Shown here: piece by piece, positions 8,491-17,857 of the stretch
How positions within the stretch are numbered: the stretch's first letter is position 1
Layout of the letters: each line of letters begins with the position of its first letter
Position numbers and translations under genes: made by a program
Notes under the pieces: generated by a model
The model's database searches: none
Told to the model about the DNA's origin: nothing
Seen by the model: the letters and a program-made list of their open reading frames with translations, nothing else
Assembly (NCBI GenBank): GCA_034382075.1
Contig: JAXMOZ010000018.1
Location: 1-46,149 of the forward strand
Length of the DNA: 46,149 bases
Origin: JAEULH01 sp034382075
GTDB taxonomy: Bacteria > Pseudomonadota > Alphaproteobacteria > Rhodospirillales > Defluviicoccaceae
Direction: 5' to 3'

Positions 8491-9945
8491 ATGCCCTCAC
8501 CCTCCCGCTGCGCGGGGCTCATGCCCTCACCCTCCCGCTACGCGGGTCCCTCCCTCTCCCATGGCTTCGCCGCGGGCGAGGGCGCGCTGGCGGCGCCGGC
8601 GGTGAGCGGCTCCCTCTCCCGCGCGCTGAAGGCGCAAGCGGGAGAGGGTCGGGGTGAGGGCCGGTTCGGATCGACGGCCCGCGGCGGCCTGCTTGCCGCG
8701 CTCGTGGTCCTGGCGATCGGTTTCTCCAGCCCAACACGCGCGGCGGAGATCGCGCTCTCCTGCGGAGCGGTGGGCCAGGAGCTCAGGCTCTGCGGGGAGG
8801 CCGCCGAGGCCTGGGCGGCGCACAGCGGCCACTCCGTGCGCATTATCGCCACCCCCAACGACTCCGACCAGCGCCTGGCCCTCTACCAGCAACTCCTCGC
8901 CGCCCGCTCGAATGCCGTCGACGTGATGCAGATCGACGTGGTCTGGCCGGGCATCCTCGCCCGCCACCTCCTCGACCTGTCGCCGTACGTCGGACCCGAG
9001 GAGCGGGCGGCGCATCTTCCGGTCATCATCGACAACAACACCATCGACGGCCGCCTCGTCGCCCTGCCGTGGTTCGTCGACGTCGGCCTGCTCTATTACC
9101 GCCGGGATCTGCTGGAGAAGCACGAAGCGCCGGTGCCGCGAACGTGGGAGGAGCTGACTGAAACGGCGCGCCGGATCCAGGAGGAAGAGCGGCGGCAGGG
9201 CAACGCCCGGCTGTGGGGATACGTGTTCCAGGCCCGGGCCTACGAGGGGCTCAGCTGCAACGCCCTGGAATGGATCGCCGCGCAGGGAGGCGGCCGGCTG
9301 ATCCACGAGGACGGCGGCGCCGGCTTCCGCCATCCCGAGGCCGCGAAGGCGCTCACGCTGGCGCGCTCCTGGATCGGCACCATCGCCCCGGAAGGCGTGC
9401 TGACGTACATGGAGGACGAGGCCCGCGGCGTGTTCCAGTCGGGGCAGGCGGTGTTCATGCGCAACTGGCCCTATGTCTGGGCCTTGGCCGACGCTCCGGG
9501 CAGTCCCATCGCCGGCAAGGTGGGGCTGGCGCCGTTGCCGGCGTCGCCAGGGGTTGCGCCGACCGGGGTTCTGGGCGGCCAGCAGGTGGCGGTCTCCGCC
9601 TATACGGCGCATCCCGAGGCCGCCGCCGACCTGGCGCGGGCCTTGACCGGAGCGGAGGTGCAGAAGACCCGGGCGGTGGCCGCCGGCTTCAACCCGACCC
9701 GGCCGGCCTTGTACCGGGACCCGGAGGTTCTTCGCGCCAATCCGCACTACCAGATGCTGGCCGGCGTCCTGGCGAATGCCATCGCCCGGCCGTCGGGGCC
9801 GACCGGCGTCGCCTACAACCGGGTGTCCAGCGCGTTCTGGAACGCGGTCCACGACGTGCTGTCGGGCCGCGCCGAGGCCGAAGGAGCGCTCGCGGATCTC
9901 GAGGCTCGGGTCGAGCAGATCCGCGGCGAGGGGTGGCCGCGATGA
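8491..9945 (+). CDS. thuE: ThuE-like trehalose/maltose ABC transporter substrate-binding protein
   Basis: This is the periplasmic solute-binding protein (UgpB/MalE class) of a sugar importer. The mature start AEIALSCGAVGQELRLCGEA and LALYQQLLAARSNAVDVMQ resemble rhizobial ThuE and actinobacterial LpqY as I recall them. A signal-like hydrophobic stretch (LLAALVVLAIGFSSPTRA) precedes it. The ATG at 8491 has a strong GGGGAGG eight bases upstream. That start adds about 65 residues encoded by a family 3 repeat before the signal peptide, which is unusual; a GTG at 8704 is an alternative but leaves a very short signal. The stop overlaps the permease start as ATGA. Family is secure; start and exact sugar are not. 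Confidence 0.88.
   Translation: MPSPSRCAGLMPSPSRYAGPSLSHGFAAGEGALAAPAVSGSLSRALKAQAGEGRGEGRFGSTARGGLLAALVVLAIGFSSPTRAAEIALSCGAVGQELRLCGEAAEAWAAHSGHSVRIIATPNDSDQRLALYQQLLAARSNAVDVMQIDVVWPGILARHLLDLSPYVGPEERAAHLPVIIDNNTIDGRLVALPWFVDVGLLYYRRDLLEKHEAPVPRTWEELTETARRIQEEERRQGNARLWGYVFQARAYEGLSCNALEWIAAQGGGRLIHEDGGAGFRHPEAAKALTLARSWIGTIAPEGVLTYMEDEARGVFQSGQAVFMRNWPYVWALADAPGSPIAGKVGLAPLPASPGVAPTGVLGGQQVAVSAYTAHPEAAADLARALTGAEVQKTRAVAAGFNPTRPALYRDPEVLRANPHYQMLAGVLANAIARPSGPTGVAYNRVSSAFWNAVHDVLSGRAEAEGALADLEARVEQIRGEGWPR
8493..8660 (+). repeat. Family 3 dispersed repeat, copy a, inside the 5' end of the binding-protein gene
   Basis: GC-rich repeat with two CCCTCACCCTCCCGCT modules, CCCTCTCCC and a closing GCGGGAGAGGGTCGGGGTGAGGG that is partly complementary to the opening, so it can fold on itself. 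A related copy lies at 40290-40447. It is read in frame with the sugar-binding protein. Confidence 0.75.
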
Positions 9946-10853
9946 CGCCGGGCGGCGACAGCGCGGGGCCGCTCGGCCGGCGGCGGGCGCGGACCGCCTG
10001 GCTGTTCCTGGCGCCGACCCTGGTCGCCCTCGCCATGGTCGGGCTCTGGCCGCTCGCGCGGACGGTTTGGCTCAGCCTCACCGACGCCCGCCTCGGCGAC
10101 GCCGCCCAGGCCTCGTTCGTCGGCCTCGCCAACTACCGGCTGCTGCTGGGCGACGGCGAGTGGTGGAACGCGGTCTGGAACACGCTGATCTTCGCCGCAA
10201 GCTCGGTCGCCATCGAGACGGTGCTGGGCGTGGTCTTCGCCCTGGTGATGAACGCCAGCTTCCGCGGCCGCGGCCTGGTCCGCGCTGCGATCCTCGTGCC
10301 CTGGGCGATCCCGCTGGTGGTGTCCGGGAAGATGTGGGCGTGGATGTACAACGACCTCTACGGGGTCATCAACGCCGCCCTGCTCGGCCTTGGCGTCATC
10401 GCCGAGCCGGTCGCCTGGCTCGCCGACGCCAACCTGGCCATGGGCGCGGTGATCGCCACCGACGTCTGGAAGACAACCCCGTTCATGGCGCTCTTGATCC
10501 TGGCGGCGCTGCAGATGGTGCCGAAGGACGTTTACGAGGCGGCCCGGCTCGACGGCGTGTCGCCGGTGGTCGTCTTCTTCCGCATCACCCTGCCGTTGAT
10601 CCGGCCGGTGCTGCTGGTCGCCATCATCTTCCGCAGCCTCGACGCGCTCAGGATCTTCGATCTCATCTACGTCATGACCAGCAACAGCCGGCAGACGGCG
10701 ACCATGTCGATCTTTGCCCGCCGCGAGCTGGTCGAATTCGCCGACGTCGGCTACGGCTCCGCGGCCTCGGTGCTGATCTTCCTCATCGTCGGGCTCTGCA
10801 CCCTTGCCTACCTCCGCTTCGCCGGCCTGCGGCCGGAGGAGGGCGGGCCATGA
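9942..10853 (+). CDS. Sugar ABC transporter permease, MalF/ThuF type
   Basis: Inner-membrane permease of a disaccharide importer, 303 residues with about six hydrophobic segments beginning at TAWLFLAPTLVALAMVGLW. The EAA loop that docks the ATPase is visible as EAARLDGVSPVVVFFRITLP. It is translationally coupled on both sides: ATGA overlap with the binding protein and again with the next permease. The order binding protein, MalF-type, MalG-type, ATPase matches thuEFGK. The conserved ATG at 9942 replaces the longer upstream open frame, which is a shadow. Confidence 0.92.
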   Translation: MTPGGDSAGPLGRRRARTAWLFLAPTLVALAMVGLWPLARTVWLSLTDARLGDAAQASFVGLANYRLLLGDGEWWNAVWNTLIFAASSVAIETVLGVVFALVMNASFRGRGLVRAAILVPWAIPLVVSGKMWAWMYNDLYGVINAALLGLGVIAEPVAWLADANLAMGAVIATDVWKTTPFMALLILAALQMVPKDVYEAARLDGVSPVVVFFRITLPLIRPVLLVAIIFRSLDALRIFDLIYVMTSNSRQTATMSIFARRELVEFADVGYGSAASVLIFLIVGLCTLAYLRFAGLRPEEGGP

Positions 10854-11677
10854 CGAGGCTCACCAAGGCCTGCGGCCTCTATCTGCTGGTCGCGCTGACC
10901 GTGGGCTATACCCTGTTTCCGTTCTTCTGGGCGGTCATCTCCTCGCTGAAGTCGGGTTCGGCGATCTTCGACGCGGCGCTGATCCCCGATCGGCCGACCC
11001 TGCAGAACTACCTCGCCATCTTCGCCGAGCAGCCGTTCGGGCGGACGATCGTGAACTCGCTGATCGTGGGCGCAGGCACCGTGGCGCTGTCGCTGCTGCT
11101 GGCGATCGGCGCGGCCTACGCTCTGGGCCGGGTCTCCTTCCGCGGCCGGGGGCTGTTGCTGATGGTCATCCTCGCCGTTTCGATGTTCCCGCAGGTGGCG
11201 GTGCTGTCGGGGATGTTCGAGCTGATCACCGCGCTCGGCCTCTACGACAGCCACGGCGCGCTGATCCTCTCCTACCTGGTCTTCACCCTGCCGTTCACCG
11301 CATGGGTGCTCACCACCTTCATGCGGGATTTGCCGAGGGAGCTGGAGGAGGCGGCGATGGTGGATGGCGCCGGAGCCTTCACCATCGTCACCCGCATTTT
11401 CCTGCCGCTGATGGGCCCGGCGATCGCCAGCACGACGCTGCTCGCCTTCCTCGTCGCCTGGAACGAGTTCCTGTTCGCGCTCACCTTCACCCTCACCGTG
11501 GAGACCCGCACCGTGCCGGTGGCCATTGCCCTGATCAGTGGCGCCTCCCAGTACGAGGTGCCGTGGGGCCCGTTGATGGCCGCCTCGGTGATCGTGACCG
11601 TGCCGATGATCGCGCTGGTCCTCGTGTTCCAGCGCAAGATCGTCTCCGGGCTCACCGCCGGGGCGGTGAAGGGGTAG
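10850..11677 (+). CDS. Sugar ABC transporter permease, MalG/ThuG type
   Basis: Second permease of the importer, 275 residues, starting with the membrane segment LYLLVALTVGYTLFPFFWAV and the typical SSLKSGSAIF. The EAA motif is EEAAMVDGAGAFTIVTRIFL, and the C-terminus ends QRKIVSGLTAGAVKG as in the MalG/SugB group. ATGA overlaps the previous stop. The ATPase gene follows 9 nt later. With its partner it should form the heterodimeric channel. Confidence 0.93.
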   Translation: MTRLTKACGLYLLVALTVGYTLFPFFWAVISSLKSGSAIFDAALIPDRPTLQNYLAIFAEQPFGRTIVNSLIVGAGTVALSLLLAIGAAYALGRVSFRGRGLLLMVILAVSMFPQVAVLSGMFELITALGLYDSHGALILSYLVFTLPFTAWVLTTFMRDLPRELEEAAMVDGAGAFTIVTRIFLPLMGPAIASTTLLAFLVAWNEFLFALTFTLTVETRTVPVAIALISGASQYEVPWGPLMAASVIVTVPMIALVLVFQRKIVSGLTAGAVKG

Positions 11678-11686
11678 GGGCAAAGC

Positions 11687-12817
<1,131 letters not shown>

Positions 12818-13608
12818 TCTCGCCCAAGGCGTCGGCGTCGAGGCCCGGCGACGCCGGAGCGACGCCCCGCCTGTCCACGTTCGAGGCCGCAGGCCGGTTG
12901 CCGGCTTCGGGCGCAGCCGATGCCTGGGCGCGCGGCACAATCCCCCGACCCTGGTTCCAGAAGTCGAGGACCTTCGCCCGGTACCGGCTGTTGCGGCTGG
13001 GCGTTGCCGAGTGGTAGCGGCCGACGGCTTCGGGCCAGGATCCGGTTTCGAGGAACAGCGCCCGGAGGAAGGCGGCGCCATAGGCGGCGTTGGCCAACGG
13101 GTCGAAGGCCTCCTCCAGGCTCATGAAGGCGTCCGCATGGTGGCCGAGGTTGATCTGCAGGCAGCCGACGTCGACGTTGTCCTGGCCGATGGCCAGGGCA
13201 TCGGCCGCCGCCTGCATCGCCTCCTCCTTGGTGCGAAAGAACAGCCCGGTTCCGGCGGTGGTCATAGTCCACGGCCACGGCCCGCCCACCCGGTCCTCGG
13301 CAACCGGCCTTCCGGACTCGGCCTGGGCGATGGCGCCGAGCAGGTTCCGGGGAATGGCCTCGGCACGTTCGGCCAAAGCGATGGCCTCGCCGCAGAGCAG
13401 GCCGGCGTCCTCCTCCTCCGGCTGTGCAGCCGGGGCGGGTTCGGCTCTGGCCATGGCAGCCATGCCGAGCCAGCCGAGCGCCAGCAGAGCCGCAAGCTGG
13501 ATCCGTGTGCCCGCCATCTTGATGCCGCCGCCGCCGCGGCGACGCGCTCCGTTGTTTCGGTTCTCGGCCGATCGTGCCCGGGCGCCGGGCGCAAGACAAG
13601 GCCGCCGC

Positions 13609-13640
13609 CCCCAATGAGCCTTCCATGAGCCCCAATGAGC
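13609..13640 (+). promoter_or_regulatory. Three phased ATGAGC direct repeats upstream of eipB
   Basis: ATGAGC occurs at 13614-13619, 13625-13630 and 13635-13640, spaced 11 and 10 bp, so on the same face of the helix. The outer two lie in perfect 11-mers CCCCAATGAGC. They fall in the 199-nt divergent space between the transglycosylase and eipB. An operator role is inferred from the phasing alone. Confidence 0.35.
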
Positions 13641-13728
13641 GCAGATGCTTCCGCCGTAGACACGCGGGCGCGCCTCTGCGTAAGGTGCGCCGCGTTTTGA
13701 CCGCCTTCGCCGCCGCGTGACGTTGAAT

Positions 13729-14532
13729 ATGCATGAAATGGGACCGACAACGGCTTGCGGGGTGTTCCTCGCGACGCTCATCGCCGCTTCGGCGAGTGCC
13801 GGCGATCGGTTGCAGCCCCACGAAGCCGTTTACCGCATGACCCTCGGCCCCGGCAGCCAGGCGGTGGACGTCGCCTCGGCCGAGGGCGTGATGGTCTATC
13901 GCGCCGCCCACGAGTGCGGCGGCTGGACGGTCGAGAACCGGACCGTGATCCGATACAGCCAGACCAGCGGCGGCACCATCGACGACAAGTGGGTGTTCAC
14001 CAGCTGGGAAGCCGACGACGCCTTGAGCTATCGCTTTCGCGTGCTCCACGAGGCGGAGGAGGATGAGAACCGGATCACCGGTGTCGCCAAGCTGGACAAG
14101 CCCGGCGGTGCGGGGCTCGCCAGCTACTCGGCGCCGGAGGAGAGAACGGTGGAGCTGCCGGCGGGTGCGCTGTTCCCCACCGAGCATCTCGCCCGGCTTC
14201 TCGCCGCGGCCAAGGCCGGGGAGAAGATCTTCAACCGCGTGGTCTTCGACGGGACCACCGAGGAGAACCCGTATCTGGTCAACGTCGTGATCGCGCCGCT
14301 GCCGCCCCCGGCCTCGTCGCCCACCCAGGCGGCCGGGGCTCCGCCGATGCCGCTCTACTGGACCCGCGGGGCGTTCTTTCCCTATCGCGAGAGCGGCGAG
14401 GTGCCCGAGTTCGAGATGACCATCGAGCTCAGGGCCGACGGCATCGCCGAGCGCGTCGAGCAGGTGTTCGAGGACATGACCTTGCGCGGCACGCTGCTCA
14501 GCGTGAAGCTTCTCCCCCAGCCCGAGTGCTGA
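13729..14532 (+). CDS. EipB-like periplasmic cell envelope protein (DUF1849)
   Basis: The 267-residue product has a signal peptide (GVFLATLIAASASAGD) and opens with LQPHEAVYRMTL, the H-x-A-x-Y start seen in EipB, a beta-spiral periplasmic protein linked to envelope integrity in Brucella. Further EipB-like parts are IRYSQTSGG, DKWVFTSWE and the C-terminal half ending FEDMTLRGTLLSVKLLP. Starts at 13717 (GTG), 13729 and 13738 (ATG) all fit; none has a clear ribosome binding site, and 13729 is a compromise. It overlaps the 3' end of mak by 35 nt. Being divergent from a lytic transglycosylase fits an envelope role. Confidence 0.78.
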   Translation: MHEMGPTTACGVFLATLIAASASAGDRLQPHEAVYRMTLGPGSQAVDVASAEGVMVYRAAHECGGWTVENRTVIRYSQTSGGTIDDKWVFTSWEADDALSYRFRVLHEAEEDENRITGVAKLDKPGGAGLASYSAPEERTVELPAGALFPTEHLARLLAAAKAGEKIFNRVVFDGTTEENPYLVNVVIAPLPPPASSPTQAAGAPPMPLYWTRGAFFPYRESGEVPEFEMTIELRADGIAERVEQVFEDMTLRGTLLSVKLLPQPEC

Positions 14533-15463
14533 CGCCGGCGGGCGCGCCTTCGCCCGGCGGCAGGGGCCGTGGCGGCCACAGCCACGCCGCGCCGCGGACG
14601 CCGCTCGAGTCGCCATGGCGGTTGCGGACGAGCCGGGTTGCGACCCGGTCGGAGAACACCCAGCGCGGCAGCAGCGGCGGCACCGCCTCGTACAGGCTGG
14701 CGATGTTCGACAGGCCGCCGCCCAGCACGATGACGTCCGGATCGAGGATGTTGATCACCGAGGCAAGGGCGCGGGCCAGCCGGTCGGCGTAGCCGGCCAT
14801 CACCTCCTTGGCCACGACATCCCCCTCCAGGGCGAGGCCGGCGACGCCTGCCGCGTCGCGCTCGTGACCGGTTCGGGCGATAAAGGCGCGGGCGATCCCG
14901 CTGCCGGACAGGTAGGTTTCGATGCAGCCGTGCTTTCCGCAGTAACAGGGTGCTCGGGGCTCGTCCTCGTCGCCGGCCCATGGCAGCGGATTGTGCCCCC
15001 ACTCGCCGGCGACGGCGTTGGCGCCGGTGAGCGCCCGGCCCGATATGGCGATGCCGCCGCCGACGCCGGTGCCGAGGATGACCCCGAAGACCACGTTCGC
15101 CCCGGCGCCGGCGCCGTCCACCGCCTCGGAAACCGCGAAACAATTGGCGTCGTTGGCGATCCGGACCTCTCTGCCGATGGCCGCGGCCAGATCGCGATGC
15201 AGCTCCCGGCCGATCAGCCAGGTGGCGTTGGCATTCTTGATGAGCCCGGTCGCGGGCGAGATGGCGCCGGGGATGCCGACGCCGACGCTGGCGTTCTGGC
15301 CGAAGCGCGCATCCAGCTCGGCTACGACCCGGGCAACGGCGGCGACCGTTGCCGGGTAGTCGCCCCGCGGTGTGGGGATCCTGAGCCGAGCCAACTCCGC
15401 CCCGGCCCCGTCCAGGAGGATGCCTTCGATCTTGGTGCCGCCGAGGTCGACGCCGATCCTCAT
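14498..15463 (-). CDS. mak: ROK-family fructokinase
   Basis: Sugar kinase of 321 residues phosphorylating fructose (or a related hexose) with ATP. The ATP loop is MRIGVDLGGTKIEG. The ROK zinc site is GEWGHNPLPW followed by CYCGKHGCIETYLSG. The late block NILDPDVIVLGGGLSN and HGDSSGVRGAAWLWP closely recall E. coli Mak. The ATG at 15463 starts at the conserved motif; the frame is open 22 codons further upstream. About 25 poorly conserved residues follow AAWLWP, encoded antisense to the end of eipB. It lies 25 nt after the bigR-like gene and may be co-transcribed. Confidence 0.9.
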   Translation of the reverse strand: MRIGVDLGGTKIEGILLDGAGAELARLRIPTPRGDYPATVAAVARVVAELDARFGQNASVGVGIPGAISPATGLIKNANATWLIGRELHRDLAAAIGREVRIANDANCFAVSEAVDGAGAGANVVFGVILGTGVGGGIAISGRALTGANAVAGEWGHNPLPWAGDEDEPRAPCYCGKHGCIETYLSGSGIARAFIARTGHERDAAGVAGLALEGDVVAKEVMAGYADRLARALASVINILDPDVIVLGGGLSNIASLYEAVPPLLPRWVFSDRVATRLVRNRHGDSSGVRGAAWLWPPRPLPPGEGAPAGVSTRAGGEASR

Positions 15464-15488
15464 TGCGGCCCGATGCGCCGGGTCAGGG

Positions 15489-15866
15489 TCAGGAGGGGAG
15501 CATGTGCGCCGGTTGGCCGGCCTCGGCATTGGCTTCGGCGCCGGAAGCGGCGGCCTCCTCGAAGCCGGAGCAATAAAGCTGGTACAGCGTCGCCAGCACC
15601 GCGCTCGCCTCGCCGCCCGCCAGCGAGTAGAAAATGGTCTGCGCCGAGCGCCGGGTCTGCACCAGGTTGTCCCGGCGCAATCGCGCCAAGTGCTGCGACA
15701 GGGCGGACTGGCTCAGCCCGACCAGTCGTTCCAACTCGCCCACCGACCGCTCGCCGGTGGCGAGCTGGCAGAGCACCATCAGCCGGTGCGGATTGCCCAT
15801 GGCTTTGAGCAGGGCGCTTGCCCGCGCGGCGCTCGCCCGCATGTATTCGAGGTCGACCGTCTGCAC
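15489..15866 (-). CDS. bigR: ArsR-family repressor of the BigR/SqrR persulfide-sensing type
   Basis: Winged-helix repressor of 125 residues. GNPHRLMVLCQL, GERSVGELERLVGLSQSALS and TRRSAQTIFYSL match the BigR/SqrR branch rather than metal-binding ArsR. It keeps the two cysteines (C33 and C99 from this start) that form a tetrasulfide link in that branch. The GTG at 15866 is preferred because GGGGAG lies 6 nt upstream; the ATG at 15884 has no such site. It is divergent from tusA, a persulfide carrier, with a perfect inverted repeat between them. It probably derepresses sulfur genes when sulfide or persulfide rises. Confidence 0.8.
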   Translation of the reverse strand: MQTVDLEYMRASAARASALLKAMGNPHRLMVLCQLATGERSVGELERLVGLSQSALSQHLARLRRDNLVQTRRSAQTIFYSLAGGEASAVLATLYQLYCSGFEEAAASGAEANAEAGQPAHMLPS

Positions 15867-16182
15867 CAGTGCCTCCCCTTGCATCAGCGTCTTGCTGTCA
15901 CCCGCGCGAGATCAACAGTCTCCACGCACGCGCAGCGTCCCACACGCTCGCTTGCCCGCCCGTGATGGCGCGATGTTACGCCCGCGTGATTCGCGCGTTT
16001 GCCGAATGTAGCTCTGCGTCACCTGAATTTCCACGAGCATGATGTCATAAATGGGGAAAAGCAGAATAAACTACACCTCCTTTTCGCAGTGCAATATTGT
16101 CGCTGCACTTGCGCGGCCCGCTGGAGTGGCCGTGCTTGCCGGGCTACAAGGTCACGATCCAAGCATCGTCGAGGAGCAAGCC
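15867..16182. promoter_or_regulatory. Divergent control region between bigR-like gene and tusA, with inverted repeat
   Basis: This 316-nt gap holds no gene I can support. A perfect inverted repeat AGTGCA-N10-TGCACT lies at 16088-16109 around an AT-rich centre (ATATTGTCGC), 73 nt before the tusA start. It is the best candidate operator for the neighbouring repressor. The stretch 16040-16082 is unusually A+T-rich for this genome. No convincing -35/-10 pair was found. Confidence 0.5.
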
Positions 16183-16419
16183 ATGGCCGATCATGTTCTG
16201 GACGCCCGCGGCCTGCAATGTCCGCTGCCGGTGCTGCGGGCCAACAAGATGCTGAAGAGCCTGCCCGCGGGTGCCGAGCTCGAAATCCTTGCCACGGACG
16301 CGGCGGCGCCCGCCGACTTTGCCAGCTTTTGCAAAACCACCGGCCATGTCCTCGTCAGCACCAGCGACGCCGGCGGGACCCATACCATCGTCTTGCGCAA
16401 GGCCGCGGCCGCCGAATGA
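16183..16419 (+). CDS. tusA: TusA-family sulfurtransferase
   Basis: Small sulfur carrier of 78 residues. The persulfide-carrying Cys is in the family motif DARGLQCPLPVLRANKML (CPxP). The rest is the compact beta-alpha fold with ILATDAAAPADF and FCKTTGH. GAGGAG lies 7 nt before the ATG; the frame is open further upstream, but that part is not conserved. TusA proteins pass sulfane sulfur in tRNA thiolation or in sulfur oxidation. Its place opposite a BigR-like repressor favours a role in sulfane-sulfur handling. queG follows 93 nt downstream. Confidence 0.9.
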   Translation: MADHVLDARGLQCPLPVLRANKMLKSLPAGAELEILATDAAAPADFASFCKTTGHVLVSTSDAGGTHTIVLRKAAAAE

Positions 16420-16512
16420 GGCGGTGGGAGCTTGCCGTGGCGCTTGCCCGGCGACGGGCGCGCGACCAACTCGGCGAAACATGCTGAGCCGGCCAAAGGC
16501 TTCGACGCCGCG

Positions 16513-17478
16513 ATGACGGCGATGAAGGAAGAAATTCGGGAGCACGCCCTCGGCCTCGGCTTCGACGTCTGCGGCTTTGCCGGCGCCGAGGCGGACGCCG
16601 CCGACGGTGCGAACCTGCGGCGGTATCTGGAAGAGGGCCGCCACGGCGAGATGGAGTGGATGGCTCGGACCGCCGATCGGCGTGCCTCGCCACGGGCGCT
16701 CTGGCCGGAGGCGCGCACGGTCATCTGTCTCGGCGTCAACTACGGTCCCGAGGAGGACCCCGGGGCGGGGTTGGCGCGGCCGGAGCAGGGCATCATCAGC
16801 GTCTACGCCCGTGGCCGCGACTATCACAAGCTGCTGAAGTCCAGGCTCAAGGCGCTGGCCCGCTGGCTGGTGGCGACCTACGGGGGCGACGCCAAGGTGT
16901 TCGTGGACACCGCTCCGGTCATGGAAAAGCCCCTGGCCCAGCGCGCCGGCCTCGGCTGGATCGGCAAGCACACCAACCTGGTCTCGCGCCGGTTCGGCTC
17001 GTGGCTGTTCCTGGGCGAGGTGTTCACCACGCTCGAGATCGCCGCGGACCCCGAAGAGGTCGACCACTGCGGCTCGTGCGACGCCTGCCTGCGGGCCTGC
17101 CCGACGGCGGCGCTGCCCGAGCCTTACCGGATCGAGCCGCGGCGCTGCCTGTCCTATCTCACGATCGAGCACGCGAGCGACATCCCGGCCGAACTGGCCC
17201 CGGCCATGGGCAACCGGATCTACGGCTGCGACGATTGCCTCGCCGCCTGCCCGTGGACCAAGTTTTCCTCGCCCACACCGCACCCGGACCTTCAGCCTCG
17301 GCCCGAGTTGCGCGCGCCCGCGCTGGATACCCTGGCGGCGCTTGACGACGAAGGCTTCGCCCGCGTGTTCAGCGGCTCTGCGATCAAGCGCAGCGGCCGG
17401 AAGCGCATGGCCCGAAACGTCGCCATCGCCCTGGACAACCGGACGGCGACCGGCCGCCGCTCCAGATCGGTTACTTGA
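16513..17478 (+). CDS. queG: Epoxyqueuosine reductase QueG, C-terminally short
   Basis: QueG performs the last step of queuosine synthesis in tRNA, reducing epoxyqueuosine with cobalamin and two 4Fe-4S clusters. The product has AQRAGLGWIGKHTNL, ferredoxin-like CGSCDACLRACPTAAL (about residue 185 on) and GCDDCLAACPW (about 237 on). It stops at 321 residues: after RMARNVAIALDN, where many relatives read RN-IAIGN and continue with HEAT-like repeats, only RTATGRRSRSVT follows. The gene therefore ends early and runs 8 nt into the convergent XRE gene. The catalytic parts are complete, so activity is plausible. Start is ATG 16513 or 16522. Confidence 0.9.
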   Translation: MTAMKEEIREHALGLGFDVCGFAGAEADAADGANLRRYLEEGRHGEMEWMARTADRRASPRALWPEARTVICLGVNYGPEEDPGAGLARPEQGIISVYARGRDYHKLLKSRLKALARWLVATYGGDAKVFVDTAPVMEKPLAQRAGLGWIGKHTNLVSRRFGSWLFLGEVFTTLEIAADPEEVDHCGSCDACLRACPTAALPEPYRIEPRRCLSYLTIEHASDIPAELAPAMGNRIYGCDDCLAACPWTKFSSPTPHPDLQPRPELRAPALDTLAALDDEGFARVFSGSAIKRSGRKRMARNVAIALDNRTATGRRSRSVT

Positions 17479-17857
17479 TCGCGAGCACTCTCGCGAGTTG
17501 GCTCAAGGCCTCGCGGTGACGCTCGTTGGGGATCTGGGTGAAGTTCCTGGCAAGCTCCAGACACATCCGCTGACGAACGGACAGGTCTTCGCCGCCCGGA
17601 ACATCGTCCAGCCCCTCGTAGAAAAAGCTTACCGGAACGCTCAGAACCCGAGCGATCTCGTAAAGGCGGCCCGCGGAGATGCGGTTGATGCCGCGCTCAT
17701 ACTTGTGCGCCTGCTGGTAGGTTACCCCGATCAGGTTGGCCATTTGCTGCTGGCTCAGGCCAAGCATCACGCGTCGCTCGCGGATGCGGCCGCCGACAAA
17801 CCGGTCCACATCGGTCCCGCGGTTCACCGGCTTGGTTACTTCATCGAACGGCACCAT
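17471..17857 (-). CDS. XRE-family transcriptional regulator
   Basis: DNA-binding protein of 128 residues with one XRE/Cro helix-turn-helix: GGRIRERRVMLGLSQQQMAN, IGVTYQQAHKYERGINRIS and AGRLYEIARVLSVPVSFFYE. The short C-terminal part (RQRMCLELARNFTQIPNERH) resembles alphaproteobacterial single-HTH regulators. The ATG at 17857 has GGAG 9 nt upstream; an ATG 11 codons earlier is possible. It overlaps the queG end by 8 nt. The target is unknown; a palindrome 175 nt upstream may be its own operator. Confidence 0.85.
   Translation of the reverse strand: MVPFDEVTKPVNRGTDVDRFVGGRIRERRVMLGLSQQQMANLIGVTYQQAHKYERGINRISAGRLYEIARVLSVPVSFFYEGLDDVPGGEDLSVRQRMCLELARNFTQIPNERHREALSQLARVLAIK

Noticed and set aside
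17479..17496. TCGCGAG-CACT-CTCGCGA inverted repeat as a bidirectional terminator
   Set aside because: It lies inside the last codons of the XRE gene and has no T-run; it may be only a by-product of coding sequence.
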